A stretch of 64,000 nucleotides of DNA from Streptomyces sp. SCSIO 30461 (GCF_037023745.1 NZ_CP146101.1:2286001-2350000), one strand, 5' to 3'; positions 1 to 8,274 are shown, numbered from the stretch's first letter. The notes: generated from the letters alone by a model not told the origin. Program-made: numbers and translations.

Positions 1-317
1 GAACCCAATACCAGCATCTCGGCTGCTTCGGCCTCCCTCAGCAGGGCAGTGACCGCGGTGTCCTGGACCATCTCGGCGGTGACCGTGAGAGCCGGGTGGC
101 GGCCGGCGACGTGAGTCTCGGCCTCGCGGAGCACAGCGAGGGCGGACTTGGCCTGCGTCTCCTTGTCCTGGACGACGGGGACGTCCAGGGGCTGCCAGAG
201 CCAGGCGTGCACGATACGCAGCGGCATCCCGCGCAGCTCCGCTTCGCGTGCCGCCCAGTCCGCCGCTGCGAGGCTCTCCGCCGAACCGTCCACTCCTACG
301 GTGATGGCGCTGGTCAT
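1..317 (-). CDS. Universal stress protein, C-terminus cut by window edge
   Basis: The reading frame starts at an ATG at 317 and runs off the left edge. The N-terminus reads MTSAITVGVDGSAES followed by AAADWAARE, the classic UspA opening with the beta1 strand and the acidic residue that contacts nucleotide. It continues through HAWLWQPLDVP to the MLVLGS strand, where the window ends. The family normally has two tandem Usp folds in about 290 residues, so only the first 105 or so are visible. Three further Usp genes follow on the plus strand within 5 kb, so this is one of a set of paralogues. Usp proteins bind ATP or other small nucleotides in the cytosol and are linked to survival in hypoxia or dormancy in actinobacteria. 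That role here is inferred from family. Confidence 0.9.
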   Translation of the reverse strand, partial: MTSAITVGVDGSAESLAAADWAAREAELRGMPLRIVHAWLWQPLDVPVVQDKETQAKSALAVLREAETHVAGRHPALTVTAEMVQDTAVTALLREAEAAEMLVLG

Positions 318-660
318 GAGGGTGCCTCCATATGGTTCGACGGGCATGGCCGCTTCGGCTGTGCTTCCTGTCCCCAGCCTCCGTGAGGAGGCGGTGGTCC
401 GCCGAGGGCCCATCGGCCCTGTCTCCCTGCCGTTCGGTCACGGCGTCGTGGCCGCCTGGCCGGTGATGCGCGGCCGTGAGGCCTCCTGGCCCACAGCAGG
501 GACCTCCGGCCCCCTGTGCGCGCCGTCCCGGCTGATCACTGTGGAGGGGCAGGCCCGCCCAGCAACGCCCCGGAGCGCCGGACGGTGATCTTCGGGCCCC
601 TGAAGTCAGCCCGCGTATGCCGCATCCGGCCCTCCCGGCCGCCAGACTCACGGAGTCCCC
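318..660. other. Divergent intergenic region between two Usp genes
   Basis: This stretch separates the minus-strand Usp gene from the plus-strand Usp gene at 661. It has no credible gene. It holds the GGGCCCATCGGCCCT site at 406-420 and, just before 661, a GGAG ribosome binding site. Promoters for both genes must lie here, but I cannot assign -10 or -35 boxes with confidence. Confidence 0.6.
406..420. promoter_or_regulatory. Candidate DevR/OsdR-like box upstream of Usp genes
   Basis: The site is GGGCCCATCGGCCCT. It resembles three other 15-bp sites in this window, at 3506-3520, 4869-4883 and 8117-8131, all upstream of stress genes and with the pattern GGG(A/C)C, five variable bases, then a G/C-rich half. 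It lies about 90 bp upstream of the minus-strand Usp start. Binding by a DevR-type regulator is inferred from pattern and gene context only. Confidence 0.4.
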
Positions 661-1527
661 ATGTCCCGCACCGTCACCGTCGGCCTCGACGGATCCGAGG
701 AAAGCCTCACCGCCGCGCAGTGGGCCGCCCAGGAAGCACTGCGCCGCGCGGTGCCGCTGCGGCTGCTCCGGGCATGGAGCATCGACGAGGACCCGCGCAC
801 GCGTCTGGTCGACCCGGCGACGGCACGCGGATGGGGCGAGCGCACGCTCGCCACCGCCGAAAGGCGGCTGCGGCGCCGCCACCCGGGCCTGGACGTCGAG
901 GCGACGTGGGTGGCAGGCGACTCGGTGGAGGAGCTGTGCGCTGCCGCCGAGGAAGCGGAACTGCTGGTGCTCGGCTCCCGTGGTCTGGGCGGCCTGGCGG
1001 GATTCCTCACAGGGTCGGTCTCCCTGGCGGTGCTCGCCCGCACGCGGCGCCCGGTCGTCCTTGTCCGCCCGCACGACCCCCTGGAGTCCGAGGAGCGTAC
1101 GGGGGAGGTGGTCATCGGTCTGGACGTGTCCGCCGCCGTCGACGAGCTGCTCGCCTTCGGCTTCGCCGCTGCGGACCGGTACGGCTGCGGACTGCGCGTG
1201 GTGCACCGGTGGGCCGTCCCGGCGCTCTACGGACCCGACTTGGTCGGCATACCGCCGCTGCTCATGACGGAGGTCGCCGAAGACACGCGACGGGCGCTCG
1301 ACGAGGCGCTGGCCCCCTGGACCGAGAAGTTCCCGGACGTGGCGGTGGTGCGCGACTGCCGCCAAGGCCGGCCGGCGCAGGACCTGATGGAGCTGTCGCA
1401 CGACGCCCGGCTCGTCGTCGTGGGCCGCAGGGTCCGCCGGGCACGGATCGGCACTCACATCGGGTCCGTCACCCACGCGGTCCTGCACCACTGCCTGGCG
1501 CCGGTCGCGGTCGTACCGCACGACTGA
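661..1527 (+). CDS. Universal stress protein, two Usp domains
   Basis: This 288-residue cytosolic protein has two tandem UspA folds, roughly residues 1-140 and 145-288. The first opens with [12 protein letters not shown] and carries the ATP-binding signature G-x2-G-x9-G-S as [15 protein letters not shown] at residues 105-119. The second domain keeps the fold pattern (VVIGLDVS, then LVVVGRRV and THAVLHH near the end), but its Gly-x2-Gly position is filled by GRRV, so it probably binds nucleotide poorly or not at all. The length fits Streptomyces tandem-Usp proteins. The ATG at 661 is preceded by CACGGAG, an adequate ribosome binding site. The glycyl-radical fragment follows in the same direction after about 200 bp. 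A role in dormancy or low oxygen is family-based inference. Confidence 0.92.
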   Translation: MSRTVTVGLDGSEESLTAAQWAAQEALRRAVPLRLLRAWSIDEDPRTRLVDPATARGWGERTLATAERRLRRRHPGLDVEATWVAGDSVEELCAAAEEAELLVLGSRGLGGLAGFLTGSVSLAVLARTRRPVVLVRPHDPLESEERTGEVVIGLDVSAAVDELLAFGFAAADRYGCGLRVVHRWAVPALYGPDLVGIPPLLMTEVAEDTRRALDEALAPWTEKFPDVAVVRDCRQGRPAQDLMELSHDARLVVVGRRVRRARIGTHIGSVTHAVLHHCLAPVAVVPHD

Positions 1528-1553
1528 ACGGGTACGGCTGAGCGACGCACGTC

Positions 1554-1577
1554 GACGCCGCCCGTGTGTCCGGCGTC
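1554..1577 (+). terminator. Possible terminator after Usp gene
   Basis: The arms GACGCCG (1554-1560) and CGGCGTC (1571-1577) can pair around a 10-base loop, 27 bp after the Usp stop. The stem is short and no T-run follows, so this is a weak call. Confidence 0.3.
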
Positions 1578-1723
1578 CGCCCAGGGCGGGCTGGGCAGCC
1601 GATCCGTTCAAACGGGTAACTCCCCGCCTCTTTCGGCGAGGACGACGAAAGGCGCCGCGTGACCCGTTGGGGAGGGCGGGAGGTCCCTGGCGCCACCAGG
1701 TCCACCTGCCCTGTGGGCCCGGC

Positions 1724-2308
1724 ATGACAAGGCCGGCCTACGGGAACGACGACGACCGCGCGGACGGCATCGCCGTCGAGCTGGTCCGCTCCTTCATGGC
1801 CAAGGTGCGCCGTCACCCCGCCCACCGCAACGCCGAACACACTCAGTCGGTGCTCACCATCACGTCGAACGTCGTGTACGGCAAGCACACCGGGAGTACC
1901 CCCGACGGCCGCAACGCCGGCACGCCCTTCGCGCCGGGGGCCAACCCGATGAACGGCCGCGACCGCCACGGCATGGTCGCGTCCGCCCTTTCGGTCGCCA
2001 AGATCCCTTACGACCAGGCACGCGACGGAATCTCCCTGACCTCCACCATCACCCCCGAGGGCCTGGGACACGATCCGGCGGAACGCGCGGGACACTTGGT
2101 CGGGATCCTCGACGCCTACACCGCCGCGGGCGGCTTCCACATGAACGTCAACGTGCTCGACCGGGCCACACTCCAGGACGCCATGGAGCACCCGGAGAAC
2201 CACCCGGACCTGACCATCCGCGTCTCCGGGTACGCCGTCAACTTCGTCCGGCTCACAAGGGAACAGCAGCTCGACGTCATCAACCGCACGTTCCATGGTG
2301 CGCGATGA
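1724..2308 (+). CDS. Autonomous C-terminal glycyl-radical domain of pyruvate formate-lyase
   Basis: The 194-residue product matches only the last quarter of a normal 750-residue pyruvate formate-lyase. It begins at the PAYGNDD segment and ends at RTFHGAR. It retains [15 protein letters not shown], the TPDGR-AG-PF-PGANP-GRD block, LNVN-like HMNVNVLDR and the glycyl-radical loop RVSGYAVNF, with the radical glycine at residue 169. The two adjacent active-site cysteines and the N-terminal barrel are absent, and nothing upstream to the preceding Usp gene encodes them. ATG 1724 fits the homology start; a TTG at 1667 is an alternative. The stop overlaps the activase start (ATGA), so the frame is coupled to it and is open throughout. 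It could be a decayed pflB or a GrcA/YfiD-like spare radical domain. I lean to the latter only weakly. Confidence 0.7.
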   Translation: MTRPAYGNDDDRADGIAVELVRSFMAKVRRHPAHRNAEHTQSVLTITSNVVYGKHTGSTPDGRNAGTPFAPGANPMNGRDRHGMVASALSVAKIPYDQARDGISLTSTITPEGLGHDPAERAGHLVGILDAYTAAGGFHMNVNVLDRATLQDAMEHPENHPDLTIRVSGYAVNFVRLTREQQLDVINRTFHGAR

Positions 2309-3033
2309 CCACCGGCCGTATCCACTCCTGGGACCTGTCCACCGGAGTGGACGGACCCGGAACCCGGTTCGTCCTCTTCCTCAGCGGCTGTCCGCTGCGC
2401 TGCCTGTACTGCGCGAATCCCGACACCTGGCACCTGCGCGACGGGCAGCAGGTCACCGTGGACGAGGTGATGACCCGCGTCGAGCGGTACCGCCGGTTCA
2501 CCGATCTGGCCGGCGGAGGAGTGACCGTCACCGGAGGTGAGCCCCTGCTCCAGCCCGCTTTCACCGCCGAAGTGCTGCGGCGGTGCAAGGAACTCGGCCT
2601 GCGCACCGCCCTGGACACGTCCGGCGCCCTCGGCAGCAGGGCCGACGACGCGTTCCTGGCCGACATCGACCTCGTCCTGCTGGACATCAAGTCCTTCGAC
2701 GCCGCGGCATACCGCCGTCTGACCAATGGCCGCCTCGCCCCGACTCTCGACTTCGCCACCCGGCTGAACCGACTGGGCGTCCCCACCTGGATCCGCTACG
2801 TCCTCCTCCCCGGCTGGACCGACGACCCCACGGCCATCGACGGCCTCGCCGGCTTCCTGACGAAGTTGGACAACATCGACCGGGTCGACGTCCTTCCCTT
2901 CCACAAACTCGGCGCACCCAAGTACGACGCGCTCGGCATCCCCTTCCTCCTCCGGGACAACCCCGTTCCGGACCGAGCCTTGGTCGACCGCGTGCGCGAC
3001 CAGTTCCGCGCCCACGGACTCCGAGCACTGTGA
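2305..3033 (+). CDS. pflA: Pyruvate formate-lyase-activating enzyme, radical SAM
   Basis: This 242-residue radical-SAM enzyme carries the cluster-binding motif C-x3-C-x2-C as CPLRCLYC at residues 29-36, preceded by [10 protein letters not shown]. The SAM-contacting TGGEPLLQ motif and the LDTSG and LLDIKSFD strands of the partial TIM barrel follow. Length and motif order match PflA, which uses reductive cleavage of S-adenosylmethionine to install the glycyl radical on pyruvate formate-lyase. The gene overlaps the stop of the glycyl-radical fragment by four bases, so the two are translationally coupled. No full-length lyase is visible in the window. The enzyme looks intact, with no missing key residue. 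Its substrate could be the adjacent fragment or a full lyase elsewhere in the genome. Confidence 0.9.
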   Translation: MTTGRIHSWDLSTGVDGPGTRFVLFLSGCPLRCLYCANPDTWHLRDGQQVTVDEVMTRVERYRRFTDLAGGGVTVTGGEPLLQPAFTAEVLRRCKELGLRTALDTSGALGSRADDAFLADIDLVLLDIKSFDAAAYRRLTNGRLAPTLDFATRLNRLGVPTWIRYVLLPGWTDDPTAIDGLAGFLTKLDNIDRVDVLPFHKLGAPKYDALGIPFLLRDNPVPDRALVDRVRDQFRAHGLRAL

Positions 3034-3602
3034 GGCACCGGCATTCCCTGCCCGCTCTGTACGCCTGCGGCCGCTCCGATGCCGTCGGCCGAGGCCGGCA
3101 ATCTCGGTCGGCCGCGCGACCGGTTGAGCGCCCACGCGTTCGAAGCCGCCCCGCTCGCGCGGTAGGGCTCAGAGTCGTCCACGGCTGAGCCGCTGCGGTC
3201 GCTGCCGGATACGCCTCTGCAACCGCCGACCCCGGCCACCACGTCAGTCGGGCACTGCGTGAAGCGAGCACGCTCACGGACGGGTTGCGGTTGTGGCGCG
3301 GCACGTCTCCGGTGACAGTGATCCCCGCCTCCGAGCGCGTGGCACCCCCGCCGACGCGGACAGAGAGACCGCCGGGCCGGGCGTCACCGCTGCCATGGGA
3401 CATCAGCTTCCCGGGGCGGCCCTTCCGGCGATCACGGCATCCACCGCGGCCGGAGACCGGTACGGGGCGCGGACAGCACAACCAGGGCTGTTCAGGCTCG
3501 CATGAGGGACGATCGGCCCCGATGCCGTACGCCGGCCCCGTGTGAAGCTCACGTCATCACGTCCACTGGGCCCCGCTCTCAGCAGCAACATCGGGAGGCA
3601 AC
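3034..3602. other. Intergenic region before third Usp gene
   Basis: About 570 bp without a convincing gene: the short frames here have no recognisable product. It holds the GGGACGATCGGCCCC site at 3506-3520 and the GGGAGG ribosome binding site just before 3603. Confidence 0.55.
3506..3520. promoter_or_regulatory. Candidate DevR/OsdR-like box upstream of Usp gene
   Basis: The site GGGACGATCGGCCCC lies 83 bp upstream of the Usp start at 3603. It shares GGGAC and GCCCC with the site at 4869-4883 upstream of the next Usp gene. The role is inferred from recurrence and context. Confidence 0.45.
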
Positions 3603-4478
3603 ATGTCTGGCATCATCACCGTAGGACTGGACGGGACCGACCACGCCGCCGCGGCGGCGGACTGGGCGGCGCGGGAGGCTGAGCGCCGGGGATCGTCCCT
3701 GCGACTTGTCCATGCCTGGGTCTGGCGCTCCACCGACGTGGTGTACGTCGGAGACCGGACGGCCGAGGAGCGGTGGGTGCGCAACATGCTCCACGAGGCC
3801 CGGTCCCGCGTGGTCGGGCAGCATCCGGCCATGGACGTCACCACCGAGCTCCTCGGCGAGGACCCGGTGCCCGCCCTCCTCGCCGAGGCCGCACGCGCCG
3901 ACATGCTGGTGCTGGGGTCACGCGGATACGGGACCCTGACCGGATACCTGATCGGTTCCGTATCGCTGAAGGTGCTGCGCCAGGCAGCCGGGCCGGTCGT
4001 CATGGTCGGAAAGCCGAACCCCGGCGCGCCTCAGCAGGCCACGGAAGTGATGGTCGGTGTCGAACCCGGGCAGATCGGTGACTCGGTCCTGGAGTTCGCC
4101 TTCTCCGCCGCGGCCGAACGCGGAGCGACGCTGCGTGCCGTACACGCCTGGAGCATCCCGACGGCCCTCGCTTGGAGCCCGGGCTCGCTGTATCTGGTCG
4201 ACGAGGCGAACGGTCTGGAGCAGATCAACAGGGAAATCCTGGCCGACACCCTCAAGCCGTGGCGCGACAAGTACCCCCAGGTGGAGGTCATCGAGCACTT
4301 CGAGATCGGCTCGGCCTCCGAGGTCCTGCTGTCCAACAGCGCCCGTGCCGACCTGGTGGTCGTCGGGCGGCGCAGCCACGAGGAGGGCCTGCGGCGCCTC
4401 GGCCCGGTCACCCACGCCGTTCTGCACCATGCCACAGCCCCCGTGGCTGTCGTGCCTCACGACTGTCCCCCCAGGTAG
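3603..4478 (+). CDS. Universal stress protein, two Usp domains
   Basis: This 291-residue tandem Usp protein opens with SGIITVGLDGTDHAAAAADWAARE. The first domain has a complete nucleotide-binding signature GSRGYGTLTGYLIGS (G-x2-G-x9-G-S). The second begins at EVMVGVEPGQIGDS and ends with LVVVGRRSHEEG and [18 protein letters not shown]; its glycine motif is degenerate, as in the paralogues at 661 and 4949. The ATG is preceded by GGGAGGCAAC, a strong ribosome binding site. A DevR-like site lies 83 bp upstream. The gene stands alone, with about 470 bp before the next Usp gene. Confidence 0.93.
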   Translation: MSGIITVGLDGTDHAAAAADWAAREAERRGSSLRLVHAWVWRSTDVVYVGDRTAEERWVRNMLHEARSRVVGQHPAMDVTTELLGEDPVPALLAEAARADMLVLGSRGYGTLTGYLIGSVSLKVLRQAAGPVVMVGKPNPGAPQQATEVMVGVEPGQIGDSVLEFAFSAAAERGATLRAVHAWSIPTALAWSPGSLYLVDEANGLEQINREILADTLKPWRDKYPQVEVIEHFEIGSASEVLLSNSARADLVVVGRRSHEEGLRRLGPVTHAVLHHATAPVAVVPHDCPPR

Positions 4479-4831
4479 GGCCGCCGCCCGCACCCCCTCG
4501 TCATGCGCGACCGCTCGTCGTCGCCGGACACCCGAGAAGACACAGCGCGGGGGACAGTCCTGAGCCCTCGTTGCCCGTGTGTACACACCTCGGCGCGTTC
4601 CCGGTGTGGGCCGGCGGGGCTCGCCCCTCACCTTCGCCGTCACGTCGCGGTCGGCCCGAGCCGAGCCCGCCTCCCGCGCGATCGGCGCATCCTGGGCGGA
4701 CCGGTCGTTCACGTCGGGCATACGCGGTATCGGGCGCGTGCTGCGGGCACCGTGGTGACGGCGTTGCCGTCGTCGGCTCTGTGCCTGTCGGACCCGCGTT
4801 CGGTCGTCGCGGCAACGGACACTGCGCAACA

Positions 4832-4879
4832 CCATCGGTCCCCCGCTGGGGCCGACCGGCCCCAGCGGGGGACCGATGG
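4832..4879. repeat. Perfect 22-bp inverted repeat upstream of Usp gene
   Basis: The left arm (4832-4853) begins CCATCGGTCCC and ends GGGGCC; the right arm (4858-4879) is its exact reverse complement. The loop is only GACC. The repeat sits 70 bp before the Usp start, so it is either a transcription-factor operator (each arm contains the GGGACCGATGG half of the DevR-like site) or a 5' transcript hairpin. A terminator is less likely because the previous gene ended about 350 bp upstream. Confidence 0.8.
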
Positions 4880-4883
4880 CCCC
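4869..4883. promoter_or_regulatory. Candidate DevR/OsdR-like box upstream of Usp gene
   Basis: The site GGGACCGATGGCCCC overlaps the right arm of the 4832-4879 palindrome. It lies 66 bp upstream of the Usp start at 4949 and is the closest of the four sites to a near-symmetric GGGNCC...GGCCC form. Confidence 0.45.
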
Positions 4884-4948
4884 TCCGCCGAGAACCTGCC
4901 GAACGCGATGCTGGAGCCGCAACACCCGACCCAGGAGCAGGAGGAGAC

Positions 4949-5848
4949 ATGGCCCGCACTATCACCGTAGGAATCGACGGATCCGCCGAAAGCGGGGCCG
5001 CCGCGGAGTGGGCGGCGCGTGAGGCGAAACTGCGTGAACTGCCGGTTCGGCTGGTCCAGGTGTGGGTGCCGGTGCCGGAGCCGGTGGCTCAGGCACCGCT
5101 CCTGGGAGAAGAGACCCACCAGCACTGGACCGAGCGGATCCTCCGCGAGGCCGCCGAGGGGCTGAGGCTGCGCCACCCGGATGTCGAAGTGAGTGCCGAG
5201 CAGCGTACAGGGACGCCGGCCGAGGTCCTGGTGGAAGCCGCCCGTGACGCGGAGTTGCTGGTCCTCGGGTCCCGGGCGCTGAGCGGGCTCGGCGGTTTTT
5301 TGGTGGGTTCCGTCGGACAGGCTGTGATCGCCCGGACGGAGGCGCCCGTGGTCCTGGTACGTGCCGGGCAACAGGCCGCCGACGAGCACGTCACGGACCC
5401 TGCCGGCGTTCCGTCCGCCGCCACCGCGTTCCGGCCCGTCGTCCTCGGCCTCGACAACCCCGACGACACCGTCATCGCCTTCGCTTTCGAGGAGGCGCAG
5501 CGCCGGAAGACCGCCCTGTACGCGGTCCGGGCCTGGGACACGTGGCCCTACGCCGTCTACACCGTCGGTTCCGGTTTCGAGCACCACGAGGAGTTCTCCC
5601 GCCAGAGGGCCGATGCACTCGCCGAGACCCTGCGTCCCTGGCGCCAGAAGTACCCGGACGTCGAGGTCGTCGAGGCGTCCCGCCCGGGCAGCGCCGCCAC
5701 CCTTCTGATCGACGCCTCCCGCGACGCCTCCCTCGTCGTCGTGGGCCGACGCGTACGCCGCAACCCCTTCGGCTCGCACATCGGCGCCGTCACCCACGCG
5801 GTGCTCCACCACGCCACCGCACCCGTCGCCGTCATCGCCCACGACTGA
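4949..5848 (+). CDS. Universal stress protein, two Usp domains
   Basis: This 299-residue tandem Usp protein starts at the ATG at 4949, supported by CAGGAGGAG just upstream; a longer in-frame extension towards 4172 overlaps the previous gene and is unlikely. It opens with ARTITVGIDGSAESGAAAEWAARE. The first nucleotide motif reads GSRALSGLGGFLVGS, with Ala where the second glycine is usual, so its binding loop is slightly altered. The second domain ends with [15 protein letters not shown] and THAVLHHATAPVAVIAHD, nearly the same end as the gene at 661. These two look like recent paralogues. An imperfect hairpin at 5985-6013 may end the transcript. Confidence 0.92.
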   Translation: MARTITVGIDGSAESGAAAEWAAREAKLRELPVRLVQVWVPVPEPVAQAPLLGEETHQHWTERILREAAEGLRLRHPDVEVSAEQRTGTPAEVLVEAARDAELLVLGSRALSGLGGFLVGSVGQAVIARTEAPVVLVRAGQQAADEHVTDPAGVPSAATAFRPVVLGLDNPDDTVIAFAFEEAQRRKTALYAVRAWDTWPYAVYTVGSGFEHHEEFSRQRADALAETLRPWRQKYPDVEVVEASRPGSAATLLIDASRDASLVVVGRRVRRNPFGSHIGAVTHAVLHHATAPVAVIAHD

Positions 5849-6246
5849 AGCGAGCTCTTCCAGCTCCACGCGGCCGGCCGGGCGAGGGCTGTCCGGGGGA
5901 AGCGTCCGTCGTGGTCGAACGGCCAACGGCCTCGCGGAGCGGATCACCGAGACCGTTACCGGTGTCCTCCGAACGGGAGGGCCGACGGCCGGGACACCGA
6001 CCGTCCTGGCCGTGACCGATCGGTTCTCCTACGACTCCGTTGTGCCAGTGGGCGCGGGACGCCAGCACAAGGAGTCCGTCACGTCCTGCGGCCGAAAGCA
6101 CGGCTGCAAGGCCCAGGGGTGTGCCAAGTGAACGGGAAGGCTGCGCAGTTCCGCTTCGCGGGCTGCTCGTTCCGCGGCGGCCGGGCCTCGACCGGGCAGC
6201 TGGGCCCTGCTGCCCCCGGCGCCGCCGGGACCTTGTGCTCCGGGCC
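5849..6246. other. Convergent intergenic region
   Basis: This 398-bp region lies between the plus-strand Usp gene and the minus-strand antiporter gene, both of which end here. The only structure I see is the imperfect hairpin at 5985-6013. Confidence 0.5.
5985..6013 (+). terminator. Imperfect hairpin between convergent genes
   Basis: ACGGCCGGGAC (5985-5995) pairs with GTCCTGGCCGT (6003-6013) with one mismatch and a 7-base loop. Its place between convergent genes suits a bidirectional terminator. There is no T-run. Confidence 0.4.
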
Positions 6247-7476
6247 TTAACGGCGACTGGGTTCCGCCGCCGGGCTACCGCCACGGCGCCGTCTTCCGGA
6301 CGAGGGCACGGGCGTGCCGTGGCGTGGTGAGCGCTTCACAGCGGAGGGACGCGGTCCGGTGAATCGGGTGATGACGGGGCCGGTCACGGCGAGCAGGAGG
6401 ACATAGGCGGCCACGAGGGCGCCGAGCCGGTTATGGCCGGCGCCCATGAGGCCGATGACGACAAGGGAGAACTCGCCCCTGGCGATGAGCGCGGTTCCCG
6501 CACGCAGCCGTCCCCGGCGTCCCGCGCCCTCGCGGCGTGCCGCGTACCAACCGGACCCCACCTTCGTCACGGCGGTGACCACGGCCAGGAGCAGGGCGAC
6601 CGGAAGTACCGGCAGCAGTGACTCCGGCGGGATGGACAGGCCGATGGCGAGAAAGAAGACGGCGGCGAACAGGTCTCGCAGCGGGCTCAGTACCTTCCGT
6701 GCCCGGTCGGCCGCCTCGCCCGTGAGGGAGAGCCCGACCAGGAAGGCGCCGACTGCCGCCGAGACGTGGACGGCCTCCGCGAGGGCCGCGACGACCAGTG
6801 TCACGCCCAGGACGCGCAGCAACAGCTGCTCCGCGTCCGGGTCCGACAGCAGTCGCCCCAGATGATGCCCCCACCAGTAGGACATGGTGAGGGCGGCCGC
6901 TACCGCACCCAGGGCCAGCAGCACTCCCAGCAGGGCCTGCTGCCATGTGCCGCCGGCGGCCACGACGGCCAGCAGCGGAAGATACGCGGCCATCGCGAAA
7001 TCCTCCAGCACCAGAACGGACAGCACTGCCGGAGTCTCCCGGTTGCTCATCCTCCGCAGGTCGCCCAGGAGCCGGGCGATGATGCCCGACGAGGAGATGT
7101 AGGTCACCCCGGCGAGCGCGAGCATTCCTCCGGCGCCCAGTCCGAGGAGCCATCCCGCCACCGCACCGGGGGTCGCGTTCAGCACGAGGTCGACCCATGC
7201 CGAGGGCAGGTGACGGTGCAGACTGACCGCGAACTCCGGCACCGTGAACTCGAGACCGAGCACCAGCAGCAACAGCACGACCCCGATGCCCGCACCGGTC
7301 TCCACGAACGAACCGGCTGCCGGGACCGGAGCGATTCCTCCCTCGCCCAGTGCCAGGCCCGCCAGGAGGTACAAAGGGACCGGGGACAGCGCGAAGCGTC
7401 GCGCCAGCGCGCCGAGCAGACTCAGGAAGGTGAGGATGACGCCCAGCTCCAGCAGCAGGGCGACCGAGATGCGCAT
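6247..7476 (-). CDS. Cation/proton antiporter, KefB/KhtU-like
   Basis: This 409-residue polytopic protein has about twelve hydrophobic segments of the Na_H_Exchanger (CPA2) family. It starts MRISVALLLELGVILTFLSLLGALARR and includes LLLLVLGLEFTVPEF and the conserved VGAFLVGLSLTG and ARGEFSLVVIG blocks. A cytosolic basic tail of about 40 residues ends it, with no fused RCK domain. The regulatory function is instead supplied by the separate KhtT-like gene 4 bp upstream, the arrangement of the KhtTU K+/H+ efflux system. It probably exports K+ or Na+ in exchange for protons across the plasma membrane. Next to the Usp cluster it may help pH or ion homeostasis in stress. The exact ion is not readable from sequence. 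Confidence 0.88.
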   Translation of the reverse strand: MRISVALLLELGVILTFLSLLGALARRFALSPVPLYLLAGLALGEGGIAPVPAAGSFVETGAGIGVVLLLLVLGLEFTVPEFAVSLHRHLPSAWVDLVLNATPGAVAGWLLGLGAGGMLALAGVTYISSSGIIARLLGDLRRMSNRETPAVLSVLVLEDFAMAAYLPLLAVVAAGGTWQQALLGVLLALGAVAAALTMSYWWGHHLGRLLSDPDAEQLLLRVLGVTLVVAALAEAVHVSAAVGAFLVGLSLTGEAADRARKVLSPLRDLFAAVFFLAIGLSIPPESLLPVLPVALLLAVVTAVTKVGSGWYAARREGAGRRGRLRAGTALIARGEFSLVVIGLMGAGHNRLGALVAAYVLLLAVTGPVITRFTGPRPSAVKRSPRHGTPVPSSGRRRRGGSPAAEPSRR

Positions 7477-7480
7477 CCGC

Positions 7481-7960
7481 TCAGCCCCGCACGAGCTGTT
7501 CCACCGCGGCGATCCCCTCTCGGGTCCCGATCACCACCAGTACGTCCCCGGCACTCAGGACCTTCTCCGGACCCGGGGAGGGAATGACTTCCTCATCACG
7601 AACGATCGCCACGATCGACGCGCCCGTCCGTGTCCGTGCCCTGGATTCTCCCAGCGCGCGGCCGACGAACGGGGTGCCGGCGGGGACCTCGACCTGTCCA
7701 GCGCTGAGGCCGGGCACCTCCCTGGTCAGATCCGCGAACCGCTCGGCGATGCGTGGTGCGCCGAGGATCTCGGCGAGGACGTCGGCCTCCTCGCCGGTGA
7801 GCCGGAAGACGGCCCGCGCCTGGTCCGGGTCAGCTTCTCCGTAGACCGCCAGTTCGAAGTTCCCCGAGCGCTGCGCGACCACACCGATCCTGTCGCCTTC
7901 CCGGTTGACGAACTCGTAGAGCAGCCCCACACCGGGCAGCAGCACCTCGTTGACGTCCAC
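7481..7960 (-). CDS. KhtT-like TrkA-C regulatory subunit of antiporter
   Basis: This 159-residue soluble protein opens with MDVNEVLLPGVGLLYEFVNREGDRIGVVAQRSG, the typical KhtT N-terminal domain. The C-terminal half is a TrkA-C (RCK_C) domain around residues 70-155, with LSAGQVEVPAGTPFVGRAL, VAIVRD and LSAGDVLVVIGT. In Bacillus KhtT, this domain binds cyclic di-AMP or nucleotide and gates the KhtU channel. The gene precedes the antiporter by 4 bp on the same strand, so the two form an operon. A DevR-like site lies at 8117-8131, about 157 bp upstream. I did not see an N-terminal Walker or Rossmann motif, so it is the regulator and not a complete RCK protein. Confidence 0.88.
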   Translation of the reverse strand: MDVNEVLLPGVGLLYEFVNREGDRIGVVAQRSGNFELAVYGEADPDQARAVFRLTGEEADVLAEILGAPRIAERFADLTREVPGLSAGQVEVPAGTPFVGRALGESRARTRTGASIVAIVRDEEVIPSPGPEKVLSAGDVLVVIGTREGIAAVEQLVRG

Positions 7961-8116
7961 CCGAACCCATCCCGTCCGTCTTGAAGCCGCGTCGTACGAC
8001 TCGGCACCCGACTGTTGTGCATTGGTTAATCGGCATCCGCGGACGGCAGCTCAAGCACCGGTCTCGGCCGCGAAGCCCACTGGTTGACTCTTCCTGTCGT
8101 CGCGCATGGGCCGACA

Positions 8117-8131
8117 GGGCCGAGCGGTCCC
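8117..8131. promoter_or_regulatory. Candidate DevR/OsdR-like box upstream of khtT-like gene
   Basis: On the minus strand the site reads GGGACCGCTCGGCCC, matching the Usp-upstream sites. It lies upstream of the khtT-like gene in the transcribed direction. Confidence 0.42.
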
Positions 8132-8208
8132 GACGGAAGGGTGAACGACCTCCTCGACGGCGACGGCCGCGACGCCGGAGAGGACGACGAGTACGAGCGT
8201 TGAGGTGA

Positions 8209-8264
8209 ACGTGCCAGGCGCCCGGGCGGGGTCGTTGCTCTCCCCGCGCGGGCGCCTGGCACGT
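8209..8264 (-). terminator. Strong hairpin at 3' end of methyltransferase-like gene
   Basis: The arms ACGTGCCAGGCGCCCG (8209-8224) and CGGGCGCCTGGCACGT (8249-8264) are perfectly complementary over 16 bp, around a loop that can itself pair CGGGG with CCCCG. The hairpin begins 10 bp beyond the stop of the minus-strand gene at 8275, so it is the likely terminator. No T-run is present, as is common in actinobacteria. Confidence 0.75.
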
Positions 8265-8274
8265 ACGGGCTCGG

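Larger units (their letters stand above)
4479..4948. other. Intergenic region with large palindrome
   Basis: No supportable gene lies in this 470-bp stretch. Its notable content is the perfect 22-bp inverted repeat at 4832-4879 and the overlapping DevR-like site at 4869-4883, both just upstream of the next Usp gene. The AGGAGGAG ribosome binding site sits at its end. Confidence 0.6.
7961..8274. other. Intergenic region upstream of khtT-like gene
   Basis: No gene is evident here. The region holds a DevR-like site at 8117-8131 and the strong hairpin at 8209-8264 that closes the convergent-side methyltransferase gene. Confidence 0.55.

Noticed and set aside
1227..1454. Antisense frames inside the first Usp gene
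   Set aside because: They lie wholly in a well-supported Usp gene and show the high-Arg/Ser pattern of reverse-complement GC-rich DNA.
3285..3545. Short plus-strand frame of 86 codons
   Set aside because: The composition is Pro/Arg/Gly-rich with no recognisable motif and no ribosome binding site.
4172..4948. In-frame extension of the fourth Usp gene
   Set aside because: It runs through the previous Usp gene and the palindrome, and the ATG at 4949 has a strong ribosome binding site.
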